64,000 nt of DNA from Chlorella sorokiniana (GCA_025917655.1 CP084614.1:2666001-2730000), one strand, 5' to 3'; shown: positions 21,547 to 33,856, numbered from the stretch's first letter. Notes: generated by a model not told the origin, from the sequence alone. Made by a program: numbers and translations.

Positions 21547-23186
21547 ATGTTGCAGGGCGTCCTCCTTCTAAGCCTGCTGGCAGCGGCAGCGGCGGCACCT
21601 AAACAGAGATGCCCGCCCGGCTACTATTTCGCCACCGGCTTCACACCAGCCAACTCGTTCGACCAGTATGCAGACCTACGGTATTACAATCGCGGCAAGC
21701 CTTACTTCTCCAGCGAGGCCCGCCGGAAATGCCGGCGCTTCCCCGTCTACATACACGACATGAACAATTTTGGTGCACGTGAGCGACGGCAGGAACCGGG
21801 GCGCGGGCCAGCAGGCGCTGGCACATGCCGCCGCGCGCCCGCTTTGTGACCGCTCGGGCGAGCCCCTCGCTTGGGGCAGCGACGTTGGTGTGCCACCTTG
21901 ATGCATATTAAACAAACGTAACCACATCCACAAGAGATCCCAGCCTTGGCTGGCTGCGACTGGGGCAGGGTCAGATGAGCCGCTCCATAGATTGCTTACC
22001 GCCGCCCACTGCCGTCGCCCTCCTCAGGTTTCACACGGCTGTGCCTGGACAAAGACAACAATGCCCGTTACTCCTTCCGCACCCCGTGAGCGCTGCTGGC
22101 ATCACCCTGCAGCAGGCTGTGGGATGCCTGTCGCAGGGCCCAGCCTGCTTAAGCGTGTCCCTTCAGCCAGCAGCCTCTTCAGGCGCTGCCCATCTGCCAC
22201 TTGCCTGCCTTGCCCACCGTATGAACCCCGCCTGACTGTCCCTCCTTCCCCCTCGTGACGCCGCAGAGATCTATGCCAGAAGAGCAAGGTGGTGAACGGC
22301 ACGCTGTGGCTCAGCGCCCGCCCCAAGACGTGCGCCAAGGCGCGGCTGGAGCCGGTGCCACGCGTGTGGGAGCAAGCGTGAGCGCCCGCAGCTCACGCCT
22401 GTTGCTTTGCGCCCCCTGGGATCAGTTTGGGGGAAGGAGGCGACGCAGCACGTGCATGCCATCGCAGTCGCCACCACAGGCGGCCTGGGCCGCGCAGCGG
22501 GTTCTGCGACTGGGCACCCCGCCCCTCACAGCTCGGACCCTGCCGCCCGCACCTCCCCCACCGTCGCCCTGTTGAGCTCCCCTGCAGCACCGTGAGCATG
22601 AGGCCCGACCGCCAGGCGCCGCTGCGCTGCCCAAAGGCTTACAGCCGGGCGGTACTGCCGCGGGACACGCAGCTGCTGCGAGCCTTCCTGGACTCATTCT
22701 TCACGCAGTCTGTCTTCATCGACAAACTCATCGACCGGTACAACCCCAACATTTACTGCGACGACGCCTTCCGCCAAATCGAGTACTTTGACTACCAGGG
22801 CTGCATCAAGGGGCCGGTGAGGCTGGGCCCGTGTGGGGCGGCTGGGCTGGCCGGCAGAAGGTTGCGTCGGGAAGCCTGCTGGCGCTGCCTCCGCGGGCTG
22901 TGCTGCCGTGCATTCAAGCCCTGCTGGGTGGGCGTGGGGAGCCCAACGCCCTCATGCTGTTACATGACGTTGCGGCCCTATTGCACTCCCACCCAGCCCC
23001 TAACCACCCCACCAAGCCTCCCACATCTGGGCCCTTTCCTCCACCCCTTCCCTTCAGAGCGCCGCCGCAGACGAGCCCCAGGTGCTGGCCCGCTCCAAGA
23101 TCCGCTTCCAGTGCTGGGTGCGGGGGCAGGACACGCCGGTGTACACCATTGGTGAGGGGGGTGCCTGGGTGTGGTTGTGTGTGAGT

Positions 23187-23219
<33 letters not shown>

Positions 23220-23448
23220 GGGGGGGGCTTTAGCATGCAGCCTCTTGCTCTCGGTGTCTGTCAAATGGCTGCAGCAGGCTGCTGTGCCGGAAGAGGGGGC
23301 GGGGTGGTCCTTGCAGCTGGGCAGCCAGCCCGCGGCGCAATCCAATCGCTCACTGTCATCTGCGGTGCATTCCGTGTGTGCAGGCTTGACGGTGCAAGGC
23401 GACTACAGCATGCAGTGCAAACCCGCGGTCAAGATGGATTGGAGCTGA
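21547..23448 (+). CDS. Predicted secreted ten-cysteine protein, unknown function
   Basis: Not recognised. Six exons (21547-21772, 22028-22085, 22267-22377, 22588-22816, 23058-23151, 23384-23448) add to 783 nt, with phases matching at every junction and no frame repair needed, giving 260 residues. The start MLQGVLLLSLLAAAAAAPK is a clean signal peptide. The mature part has ten Cys, an even number that suggests five disulfides, one NGT glycosylation sequon, and no further membrane segment. A helical central part (SFFTQSVFIDKLIDRYNPN) precedes two Cys-containing blocks. It is probably an extracellular or lumenal protein. The intron after exon 5 starts with a long GT microsatellite (about 23180-23222). 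Confidence 0.78.
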
Positions 23449-24511
23449 GGCGCCAGCAGGTTGTGTGACGTGCCGAGGCAGGCTGCGTGCACGTGCGCAC
23501 TAGCGCACTGCTGGCCTGCGTCGCCCACAACTCTGTGCAGTATGCGGTCCAGCATTCTTCAACACTACTTTCACAGCACGCTACCTGTTCCTTTCCTTCC
23601 TGCTCCTCCGCTTGGTTTGTAACAATAGCCCCTGCATCTCACCGAAGTCTTGGGCAGCTCGCTCAATTAGCCAGCAGCCGACGCCATCTGCCAGTTCTCA
23701 ACGGCAGGCGAAGAAAATCACGCAGCAGCACGCCGTGTGCACCTGCTGGTCTCCCCGCCCTGCTGGGCTCAGTTTGATGGCTGTGCTGCGCCTTGTTCTG
23801 CTCAATCAGCGTCCTTCATCTCAACCAACCCTACCCAATGCCGAACGCACCTATGGCTGTCGGCCAACTGGGTGCCGCGGCAGCGGCGGCCTCTGGACGT
23901 CACGTGCACGGCGGGCAGCGGAAGTGGGAGCGAAATCTGGTTTCCTGGAATTATTCGAGACAGTTCCCACTGACAGCCAGCCCAGAATGCTAGCTGTGAA
24001 GTGGTTACCTGTCGATGCCTCTCGCTCAACCGTCCAACCCGCTTGTGGGCCTGCAACGGCCAGCAGCTAGCAGCGATACTCACCGCTACCAGCCCTAAAT
24101 GTCACATCTTCCTGCCCGTAGCAGTGTTGTGAGCAGCACCAACAGCTTGCTCTCGCTCCGAGAGCCCTCCCTTTAGCCTGGACAGCCCTTGCCAGCCTCT
24201 GTGCCCCTCGTTTTATTCTGTCGGCGATACATAAGACCAATTATTTTGGGGAACCGTTGTCCGAGGCACGCTTGGCTGCGTACCGTCATGCAGCAGGTGG
24301 CGAAGAATTGTCCCTCAGCTTGTAGTGCCCAATCTCGTTTCCGAAACTTGACGAGAGCATCGTGAGCCCTGCCAACACTAAGACATCTCGATAGCTTCCT
24401 CGAGTCTGAATTTAACATCAGCAGCCTCTGTTGAGGTGGTAGACACCGGGCGCCGGCTCTGTTTGCTTGCAACTCCTCGGGACGCCTTCAACCACGCTCT
24501 GCGGCTCCAAG
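23449..24511. other. Intergenic region before CSP41a
   Basis: About 1.06 kb between the secreted-protein stop and the CSP41a start. It has a TGTAA at 23618-23622. Several short open frames here have no conserved look, and nothing else is supported. Confidence 0.5.
23618..23622 (+). terminator. Candidate poly(A) signal TGTAA for the secreted-protein gene
   Basis: TGTAA located 170 bases after the stop at 23448, on the coding strand. Confidence 0.4.
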
Positions 24512-27500
24512 ATGCAGCTCTGCAGCTCATCTAGCATGCGCGGCACCGCGCTGTCCCCGTCTGCAGCGCCACGGCGGGCGGCGGCAGGCCGCTGCCTGGC
24601 GGTCAGCGTGCGGGCAGACTCTTGCCTGATTGTGAACACCAAGGGCGGCGGCCACGCCTTCCTGGGCCTGCACCTGGCCAAGAAACTGCTGTCAGACGGC
24701 CACCAGGTCACCATTCTGAACGACGGCGACCAGGTGGGTGCTCGATGCAGCTGAACCCTCGTTTCTGGGCCTCCACCCACTCTCCCGCTCCGCGGCCAGG
24801 CTCGCAGTCTTGGCATCCTCGCGAGTTGCTATGAGTAGCGCATGGCCATGCCGATGCCTCACCAGCTCCGTCGCTCCCCGCCCCCCGCAGGCCAAGCTGT
24901 CGGGCAAGGCGCCGTTCAGCCAGTACGCGTCGCTGGCGGGGGCGGAGGTGGTGTGGGGCAGCCCCGCCGACCCCGCCGCCTACCCCGCGGGCCCCTTTGA
25001 CGTTGTTTACGACAACAACGGCAAGAAGCTGGAGGACTGCCAGCCGCTGATCGACCACTTCAAGGTGCGTGGCGCTCAGCCGTACCGCCTGCCCGCTGTT
25101 CTGCCGAGGACAGCCAAGCGCGCCTCGCCCCGCACTCTGATCTCAAATGACATCGGGCTAGGGCCCCCGTCCGTGCCAGGGAGCGCAAAAACGGATCAGT
25201 ACATGTCTTGCAGCCTTACTGTGTGCGCCCCGCTTGTGCGCCGCAGGGCAAGGTGAAGCACTATGTGTTTGTGGGGTCGGCGGGCGCGTATGCCGCAGAC
25301 TCAGTGGAGCCCATGCACGTCGAGGGCGACAAGCGCAAGGCCTCAGCAGGTGCTCTCAGCTCGGTTCTTGTTGAAAAATGTTCTGCTGGTGGTGCAGCTT
25401 GCCCGCAGCCCGCTGCACTGCCGCTCCTGCCTGTGGGCCGCTGCAACGCTTGGCCGCTGCCGCAGTGCTCCAGCTAGTGCTGGCTGCTGCCGCTGCTCTT
25501 CCACCTTTGCCGCCTGCTGCCGCGCTGCTGGCCCGGCTCAACGCTTTTGCTTGTGCCCCTGGCCAGGCCACGTGGTGGTGGAGGGCTATCTGGAGCAGCA
25601 GGGCCTGCCCTACACCGTCTTCCAGCCGCTGTGAGCGCTGGGTGGGGGCTGGGTGCGACTGCCCATGGGGGCCGCAGGCAGGGGGCCGCGGCCCTTTGTC
25701 TGCTGTCCAGCGCTTTGCCCGCTCTGCCCTGGCCTCGGCCGATGGCTCCCCTGCTGTGTCATCAAGAGGTGCATGGTTGACCCTCCCTCTCCCACTTCCA
25801 CCCTGCAGGTACATCTACGGCCCCCACACCGCCAAGGACTGCGAGCAGGTGGGCAGCTGGCGCTCGCGGCCGAGTGGGTCTGCAGCCGCTTTGGCCGCAT
25901 CGCTTTTGATGTGTTGGGCGACGGCTCCCGGCTGTTGCGGTCTGCTGCTGTGGGCGGGGCCGTGCCCCGATGCCTACCTCCCTCGCCCTCCCCTGCCCGC
26001 AGTGGTTCATGGAGCGCATCCTGCGGTGGGCAAGCTGGCATGCCCCCAAACGCTTCCTCCGCCATCGTCCGCCGCCACGCGCGGCTGCACTGCGCCCATC
26101 CCCGCCTTTGGGCGCTCCCATGCACACACACACACACACACACAGACCATACGCTGGCCCCTCCTGCTGCAGCGACCGTCCGGTGCCCATCCCCGCCCCC
26201 GGCATCCAGCTCACCTCGCTGTCACATGTGGAGGACCTGGCAGACATGATGGCCCGCGTGCCCGGCAACGCCGCCGCCGTGGGCCAGCACTTCAACCTCT
26301 GCTCTGACCGCTGCGTCACGTTTGATGGTGTGCTTTGCGTGTGGCTGCCGCTGTGGGTGTGGGGGCTTGGGTGTGTGTGCATAGCTATGGCTGAGGGCTG
26401 TTGCGTGTTTCAGAACGTGGATGGTTCGGCGGGTGGGCTGTTGTGTGTACAATGGTGTGAAGGCCAGGCGGGGCTGTTTAAGGGGTCGATGGACCGATGC
26501 ACTGCTTGGTGGCATGGACTCTGTTGGCGAGGGATCCGGCGTCGCCGCGACTCATCCGCAATCCCTTGGCGTCCCTGAGGCCCGCCTCTCCCCTCGGCTG
26601 CTCCCCGCAGGCGTGGTGCGGGCCATCGCCGCCGCCGCCGGCAAGGAGGCCCGCATAGTGCACTACGACCCCGCGGCTCTGGGACTGGGCAAGGGCGAGG
26701 GCTTCCCCTTCCGGTGAGGCCCTCCATCCAAACGTGCAGACTGGTACCTCTCATTCTTGTGTGGCTGCCAGGTCGGGCGGCTTTGGCTCCACCTCACATC
26801 CCCTGGGCGGGGCCCAGAACTTCATGCCGACAGCAGGCCTCCAGGCTCTGTGGGGGCCAAACCAGCCGATCCTGCCCTCTGATGCCCCCCTTTCACTTCT
26901 CGCAGTGCCGTGCACTTCTTTGCTTCTGCGGACAAGGCCAAGCGCGTGCTGGGCTGGCAGCCGCAGCACAACTTCATGAAGGATGTTGCGCAGGTGCCTG
27001 GGGGAACTGGGGGCGGGGGGTTTACAGGAGGAGGCAGATGTGGTCCTTGCAAAGCTTGTGTTCTCGCATCCTGGCAGGCCCTGCCAGCACCATGGCCCAT
27101 CGACAGCCGGCTCTCCATCCGTTATCCCTCATCCCTGGTCCATACTGCGCCGGGTGTCAGAGTCAGCCTAGGCGGTACATGCACGCATGCCGATGCTGGC
27201 CCCGGGCTGCCCCCTGCAGCTGGTGTCTGACTTCCAGGCGTCGGGCGGCTGGACAAGGAGCCCGACTTCTCGGTGGATGACAAGGTGGGCGTGTGTGTGT
27301 GTGTGTGTGTGTGGGGGGTAGCTGCATGCGTGGTGGGAGGGGATAGCTGCTTGAATGGGTGAATGAACTGCGCTTTTTGTGTTTATTGCGTGCGTGTCTG
27401 GATGGATGTGCGGTGGGTTGCGGTGCGAAGGCTGGGGTGGAGTCATGGATGTGTGGCGGGTACTACAAGCACCTGGCCCACCATGCCAAGCCTGTGCCAC

Positions 27501-27643
27501 GTGCTGGAGCGGAGCAGTCTGCTGCGAGCTGAGGCTGCACAGCTGCCGCTGGGAGGCTGCTTTGAGCGCCGCAAAACCACCCATCTGGCGTCCCTCTGCA
27601 GATCCTGGCCGCGGTGGGCTACAAGGTGGAGGCTGCCGCCTGA
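24512..27643 (+). CDS. CSP41A: Chloroplast stem-loop RNA-binding protein CSP41a
   Basis: Plastid RNA-binding protein of the atypical SDR family, known to stabilise chloroplast transcripts and to act as an endonuclease. Eleven exons: 24512-24733, 24891-25063, 25247-25349, 25567-25630, 25809-25848, 26003-26025, 26173-26327, 26611-26713, 26906-26993, 27220-27283 and 27602-27643; about 358 residues, close to the plant protein. ATG 24512 was chosen because a Ser/Arg/Ala-rich transit-peptide-like leader follows. The Rossmann start reads [14 protein letters not shown], the CSP41a form and not the CSP41b form. Other family blocks are [55 protein letters not shown] and VHYDPAALG. One base is missing near 27243 (expected [10 protein letters not shown]). 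Confidence 0.93.
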
Positions 27644-27989
27644 GCGGGCGCAGTAGCGCCACCTCCAGCAGGCACTGCTTGGTCCCGCCAGTGTGTGGCC
27701 CTGGAGGCTGGCTGATCTGCGGCGCCAGCGCAGCTTGCCCGCTGTTACCATCGCGTCCTCTGGAGAAGAAAAGCGTGACTGTTCACAAGATTTTTGGGCT
27801 ACCGTACTGGAACGCTCCGTTCGGCGGAGTTTATTTCACACTGGACTCTTCCAGCCTTTTCAGCACATTCCCCCACCAATTTTGCTGTCCATCCCACTCA
27901 GCGCTGGGAGCCCTTTCGCCAACTCATGACCTCCGCTGACGATGTAATGCTGCATACAGAGGCTGGCACACGCGCTGCTGCGCTGCGCC
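27644..27989. other. Convergent 3' spacer between CSP41a and the SDR gene
   Basis: 346 bp between two stop codons on opposite strands. No poly(A) motif or gene could be supported with confidence. Confidence 0.5.
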
Positions 27990-30270
27990 TCAGCCCTCGT
28001 CCGACCGCCCCTCCACCTTCAGCCCCGGCACGTAGCCTGCGCACAGGAGTGGGCACATGGGCTTCCGCCCTTGTTGCATTGGCGTCTGGTTGACGACGGA
28101 AGCAGGGACGGGAATGCTGCGAGGAGCTGTGCACAAGTGCCTGGCAGGCAGCCTCACCCGCGACGCCGGCGGTCAGACCGTTGTCGATCACCAGCACATG
28201 CCCCTGCACGCCACAGAGGGCCAGTGCAACAATCTTTTTGATTGCTGCGCGCAGCTGCCGAGTGATTGCATTCCCCGTCTCCTCTGCGCTCTGCCCCTGG
28301 TCACGCCCCTGCTGCAAGATGGGCATGGTGTGGTCTCCTCACATTGACGCAGCGGCCCATGTCGGATGCAAGGAAGAGCATGCCTGCAGCCACGTCGTCC
28401 GCCCGCAGTGCCACGCCAGGCATGACTGAGGTCTTGGCGAGGACCGCCTCCAGCTCTGCAGGGGGGGGTCAATAAACGAGGAGAAGGGTCGAGTCTGCAC
28501 TCAAATGCGTGTCAGTGTTGCAATCTCCGAAGGAGTCGTGAAGCTTCGCGACTCGGCAACAGAGCCGACTGGAAAGGCGCCTCTCAAGCTGGCCCAGCAC
28601 CGCGGTCACCCACCTTCCTTGCTTGCTCCTTCCATACCTAGTACTGCGCCAATCATCGGCGTGGCGGTGTAGCCTGCACAACGGGTGTGAAGGCGCATCT
28701 TCGTTCAATGTGCGTGCAGAAGATGCCATGGGCAATAAAGTATGCTGCGCAGCAGCGTGGCAGGGACGGCGACAGCACCCTCGCATGGCCAGGCCCGCCC
28801 CGCTGCTGACCTGGCGCCACCGCGTTCACACGGATGCGATAGGGCGCGAGCTCACACGCCGCCAGCCGCGTGAGCGCCACCACGCCGTGCTTGGCGGCGG
28901 TGTAGCCTGCAACACACTGGTGCAGCTTAGCGGCAGCTTGACTGCATGTGACGATTTAAGGCCAGGGATGGCTAATTGCTATCTAGCGTTGTTACCATCC
29001 TCTTACTCCTCGTGAAACCCCCACCCCCCACCCCCTTGCCCCCTCCCCCTTGCCGCTTACCCGCAGCCACATACACAGGGTCGCCGTGGCTGGAGCAGTT
29101 GGCGGTGATCCCCGCCACGGAAGAGGTGTTGATGATGACGCCGCCGCGGCCGCCCGCCTTGATGGCACGCGCAGCGTGCTTGGTGCCCAGTGCCACCCCC
29201 CGCAGCATGACCTGGGGCGGGGTCGAATGAGGCATGGAGGGCAGGTAATGAGAACGGCTACTTCTTGGCAGGGAAATTAAGCTGTTGCAGCGATGGTTGC
29301 TTATAAGCTCTGCAGAGCCCTGGACCATTTTAACAGCAGCCTGAGTGTTGCTGCCAAGCAGCCCCTTTGCAGACCTGGATCTGGGAGTCAAACTCGGCGG
29401 CTTGCAGATTCTCGATCAACCCCTCCGTTGGGTCTTGGGAGGCGCCGCGGTAGTGCCCTGGAAGCGATGCAGCACTTGTGAGAACAGAATCGCAGCCTCC
29501 AAACGACCACCCTGGATGAAGCTGGGCTGAGGACGCCGCTCTGCCTGGACAGTAGGCGCATGCTCAATGCCGGGGCTCAGCTGGTGTGAGCGGTGCGCAA
29601 CCGTCTTACCGGCGTTGGAGCACCAGATGTCGACGCTGCCAAAGCGCTCCAGCGCGGCGGCGGCGAGCCGCTCCAAGTCCGCCTCCTGCCCCACGTCGCA
29701 CCGCACGGCCAGGGCGGAGCCATCCCCCAGCTCGGCCGCCAGCTTCTCCGCCGCCTCCTCCTGAATGTCTGCAGGGGCGGGTCCATCAGTTAGCGAATGC
29801 TGAACGACATCAAAAAGGACTGCTGTGGTTTGCTGCAGCTACCCTTGGGTTTGCAGTCTCATTCATGCAGGGCAAGGGTGACGACTTGAAGTTCAGTGCG
29901 CCCAGGTAGCTGTGGAGAAGGACCCACCCGCCACCACCACGCGGGCCCCCTCCTTGACGAACAGGCGACACACGGCCTCGCCGATGCCTTTCGCAGCAGG
30001 GGAGGGTGCAAAATGGTCAAGACACGGCAGGCGGCATGGCCAACAGGCCATGTGGGAGCTGCAGCAGAGCAGATCTGCTCAGAGGGGGAACACCGCCGCC
30101 CGCCTTGTCATGCGCCCTTGGGCGATGACCCTGCATATTTTCAGACGCTCAATTGCTGGTTCACGGCAGGTGCCCCATGCGATCCAGCAATGATGAAGGC
30201 GGGGGCAGGGGAGGTGCAGCACTTCACCTGAAGCGCCGCCCGTGATCACCGCAGTCTTGCCAGCCAGCAT
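27990..30270 (-). CDS. Classical short-chain dehydrogenase/reductase
   Basis: NAD(P)-dependent oxidoreductase; the substrate cannot be read from sequence. Ten minus-strand exons: 30228-30270, 29928-29987, 29610-29768, 29375-29457, 29061-29211, 28811-28906, 28638-28673, 28343-28455, 28158-28203 and 27990-28036. They sum to 834 nt with consistent phases, giving 277 residues. Exons 1-2 join as ITGGASGIGEAVCRLF (the TGxxxGIG nucleotide-binding motif), exon 3 ends WCSNAG, exon 5 has IINTSSVAGI (catalytic Ser), exon 6 YTAAKHG (catalytic Tyr and Lys) and exon 9 GHVLVIDNGLT. No frame repair is needed. The overall form is like plant xanthoxin/secoisolariciresinol-type dehydrogenases. No transit peptide is evident. 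It shares a 223 bp promoter with the phosphatase gene. Confidence 0.92.
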
Positions 30271-30493
30271 CCTTGATCTTGAAACCTACAAAAATATCTT
30301 GCAAGGTCTCTATGCTTCCGAGAGGGTTCAAAGCAGGCATAACAGGTATAAGCAGGCATCCAGCAGCGGCGGTGCGACGTGGCGCCAGAGGGGAAGACTG
30401 AGCGGGCGCTGTTTACTGTTGCATACAAGTGAATCACCGCATACCGATCAATTTGCAGCGGACGAACTGAGGGCTGCGCTGCGGGCAGCGACT
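30271..30493. promoter_or_regulatory. Short bidirectional promoter (SDR / rhodanese-phosphatase)
   Basis: Only 223 bp separate the two divergent start codons at 30270 (minus) and 30494 (plus), so the core promoters and 5' UTRs must share this space. No distinct TATA box or known operator was recognised. Confidence 0.6.
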
Positions 30494-32775
30494 ATGACTT
30501 CTGATGGCAAAGTCACGACAGTGGACGCCGACGCTGTGTTTCGTGTCTTTGCTGCGTGCCCAGCCGACATAAAGACGCTTATAATAGATGTGCGGGACAA
30601 GAAGAAGTGGGACAAAGGCCACATCGCTGGCAGCTATTGCATCAGGAAGCCCGGAAGCGGCGACACGCTGCTGGGTAAGCTTTCGACGCGATGCGCCAGC
30701 GGATAGCACCCACAGACGCGGCAGCCGGCCGCTACCCAGCGCCAAAAGCGGAAGGGGCTCCCGCCTGCTGCCAACCGACCCGCTGCCGCTGGTGTTTCGG
30801 GCCCTGCGCTCCCTCGCCCCAGATTATTCCAAGGCCGAGTACGACCTGAAATGGTCGGCAGATGTGTGGTGGAACAAGGACGTCATTGTGTATGGCGATG
30901 CCAGCCTGAAGAAGGACCATCCGGTGGTTGCCTTCCTGGCTGCGGACAAGTGAGCGGGCGGCAGCCTGCAGCTCGCTTCTGCGCGCCCTTGCTGCCCATT
31001 TACTGGAGCATTGCAAGAGGCATGAAGCCTATAGGATGAACATACGACGACAGCAGCAACAACAACCACTTGCGTAGCGTTCCGTGAGCGGCTGTCCTGC
31101 TGCAGCACCACCCGTCGCAGATCCAGCGGCGGCTCACCCGGGGCGCTGCCGCCTGCCCCCACTCTCCTCCGCTGCAGGCACGCGCGTAGCATTGGTCTGT
31201 ACAGGGAGGGGCTGGAGGCCTTCCAGCAGCAGTACCCTTTCTTGGTGACGACTTCGCTGCGGTCGGGCGCCGCCAAGCTGAGGTGCCTCGCAGTGCCAGC
31301 CCTTCGTTGCGTTTGTTGCCACTGCATTCGCCTCGTTCCTTGCACTGCCAGCGGCTGCACCTACACCTCGCGTTTTTGTTCAGTTCACTCACTGCTTTCG
31401 CTCACGTCCTTGGATCCTCCGCACTGCTCACTCTTGCGGCCCCCGTTCTGCTCCTGCCACGGCGCCGCAGTTACCCCTCCCAGTTGGACCGCCTGCTGTA
31501 TCTGGGGGACTGGTCACACGCCGAGGCGCTGGAGCGGCACGCAGAGCTGTGCATCAAGGCGGTGGTCACCATCCACAACAACCCCGAGAACCTGCGGCTG
31601 CCGGCCGGCAAGTGAGTGGCACGTTGTGGTGGCCGCTGCGCACTAACGCTGCATGCTGGGCCTGGCCGCTGGCCGCCACAAGGCGGGCCTGCGCTTTCCA
31701 GGGCCAGCCCTCGGAAGCCGTTTCCTGCGTCCCTGGCCCCTCAAGTATCAAAGAACCAGGTGTTGTTTTTGTCAGCAAACGTTCTTCTTATTGTTTTTTG
31801 TTGTTTCTTTGTTTCTTCGCTGCAGGTACAGCCACCTGAAGATTGAGCTGGCGGACATTGACACCGCGGACATTGGCGCCCACCTGCTGCCCGCCTACGA
31901 TTTCATCGAGGAGTCGATGGCGGCAAAGCGGGGTAGGGCGGGGCGATGAACCGGTGCCTCCTTCGCCGTTTTGCTTGGTGTTGGAGCGGGCCTGCGCCTT
32001 CACGCATGCCGGGTTGCCCCGCTCCGTGTGCACTGTGCACTTGCATCTAAGACGCCGCCTCTTCGAAAATGCAAACACCCACACACACGCATTTACATGC
32101 TCACACCGCCCTCACACCCCCATCTCCACCCACACACCAATTCTCTGCATCCTGCAGCGGTGCTGGTGCACTGCGGCGCAGGCGTGTCGCGCTCCGCCAC
32201 CCTCTGCATCGCTTGGCTCATGCGCAAGCACAGGTGCGGCTTGTGGGGGCCAGCTTCTTCTCTTGTGCTTCATCTCTGTGCTCCCGCCCGCCTTTGAAGG
32301 ATGCCTTGGTGGCTGTTGCAGCGGCGCCAGTCTCCCGGCAGCCCATGGTGTCTCCTTGCGCCGCTGCCTCACCTGCATGCCTGCACAAACTTCCCTGAGC
32401 CTCAGGTGGAGCGCGCAAAAGGCGCTGGACTTTGCCAAGCGCCGCCGCTCGCTGGTGGCCCCCAACGACGGCTTCTGGCGCACGCTGTGCGCGCTGGAGG
32501 CGCAGCTGGGCATCGCGGAGAGGTGGGCCCGGGGGCGCAACAGCGTGGGGCGATGCATGCATGCGTGATTGCCATCCAGTGTTGCCATGCGCTGTCTAAA
32601 GTACACGTCAATCGCCGCTGGTGTCTCGTCTGACCGCCCCCTGGGCCCGCAGGAGCAATGTGGATGCCTTTGCCGGCTTCCACGGCGCCGACGCCGCTGC
32701 CCTGCCGCTGCTGGAGGAGCCCAAGGTGCGGGTGACCTTCGTCCCGCTGGCGCCACGTCAGCGCCTGCCGGCAGC
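30494..32775 (+). CDS. Rhodanese-dual specificity phosphatase (MKP/STYXL1-type)
   Basis: Predicted protein phosphatase combining an N-terminal rhodanese-like domain with a dual-specificity phosphatase domain, the layout of MAP-kinase phosphatases and STYXL1. Exons: 30494-30674, 30823-30949, 31178-31281, 31471-31611, 31825-31932, 32158-32233, 32406-32522 and 32653 onward. The rhodanese part has LIIDVRDKKKWDKGHIAGSY. The phosphatase part has HAELCIKAVVTIHNN, the conserved Asp region ELADIDTADIGAHLLP, and the active site VHCGAGVSRSATL, in which the HCx5R Cys and Arg are both present, so it is expected to be active. Phases match through exon 8. After LPLLEEPK I find no in-frame stop before the RS-rich frame of the next gene. 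The end at 32775 is therefore arbitrary: either a stop is hidden by a one-base error or the two are fused. Confidence 0.85.
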
Positions 32776-33845
32776 ATGGCAGCGACCGCGGCGGCGGCGC
32801 CGCCGCCCATGGCCGCAAAGGCTCAGGAGGAGCGGCGGCTGGAGCGCAGCCGCAGCCGGGAGCGGCGGCGCAGCAGGAGCCGGGAGCGGGAGCGGCGGCG
32901 CGCGCAGCCGCAGCCGCAGCCCCAGCCGCGACCGTGACGGCCAGCGGCGGCGGCGCGGCAGCCGCAGCAGGAGCCGAGAGCGGCGGCGCAGCCGCAGCCG
33001 GGAGAGGCGGCGCAGTCGCAGCCGCAGCCGGGAGCGTCGCGGTGGCGGCACCGGGCCTCCAGCTGCGTTGTCGGCCCAGCAGCAGCAGCAAGAGGATCGG
33101 GTGGACCTGGACAGCACCCAAGGCGCCGTGCTGGAAGTGCTGCGGGAGGGCAAGAGCCTTGGTGAGGCCGCTGCAAGCACGGCGCGCGCCTCCTCGCTCC
33201 ACATGACTTGCCCTTCCTCCACAAGCACAAGCGCTGAACCCTTCCTAAGCACACCACCCCTCATTTACTGCACCCGTTACCCCCACCCCTGCCTCCACCC
33301 CAACCCCGCCTCTACCCCACCCCCCATCCTCCACTTTTAGGCCACCTGGTCGTCGAGCTGACCCGCCCCAGCCAGGAGTGCGTGTTTGGCAGGCTGCCCT
33401 CGTGCGGCGTGCCTCTAGAGCACCTCTCCATCTCGCGCGCCCACGCCCGCCTCACCGCCGACGCCTCGGGCGCCCTCTCCCTCACAGACATGGGCTCGGG
33501 TGGGCGGCGCGCAGCGAGGGAACGAGGGCACAGCGCATGCTGCCGCAGCCGCTCCTGTCTGCTTTGCGCTTGGGAGCGGCTGGCTTCGGAGGCTCCTCCT
33601 GGAGGGGGGCTGCCTTGCTTCCTAGCGCTTGCTTGCCGCTGAACAGCGGCTGGCCGGTGCAACCTTGCCACTGCCATTGACCCCGACCCCCCCCGGGCCC
33701 CCGTGTCAGCCCATGGCACCAACCTTGACGGCGTGTGGGTGAAGCCACGGGTGCCCAAGCAGCTGCGCCCGGCAGCACCTTCAAGCTGGGGGCCTCTGTG
33801 CGCGAGTACCGCGTGGTGCGGCTGCCCGCCGCAATGAAAAAGTGA
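32776..33845 (+). CDS. RS-rich FHA-domain protein
   Basis: Phosphothreonine-binding FHA protein with an Arg/Ser-rich head, the layout of nuclear RNA-processing FHA proteins such as SNIP1/DAWDLE and NIPP1 relatives. Exons 32776-33161, 33341-33499 and 33710-33845. It starts MAATAAAAPPPMAAKAQEER and continues into RSRSRE repeats; a one-base slip near 32906 is needed to stay in the RS frame. FHA core: CVFGRLPSCGVPLEHLSISR, AHARLTADASG and, across the last intron, MGSAHGTNLDGVWVKP. A missing G near 33770 would restore GSTFKLGASVREYRVVRL and the stop TGA at 33843. It may instead be the C-terminal part of the upstream phosphatase gene, because the phosphatase frame runs open into the RS region. Confidence 0.8.
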
Positions 33846-33851
33846 TGACGG

Positions 33852-33856
33852 TGTAA
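33852..33856 (+). terminator. Candidate poly(A) signal TGTAA for the FHA gene
   Basis: Lies only seven bases after the TGA at 33843-33845, which would give an unusually short 3' UTR if used. Confidence 0.4.

Noticed and set aside
24173-24472. Minus-strand frame of 99 codons upstream of CSP41a
   Set aside because: No recognisable motif, no splice support, and no consistent composition; treated as intergenic.
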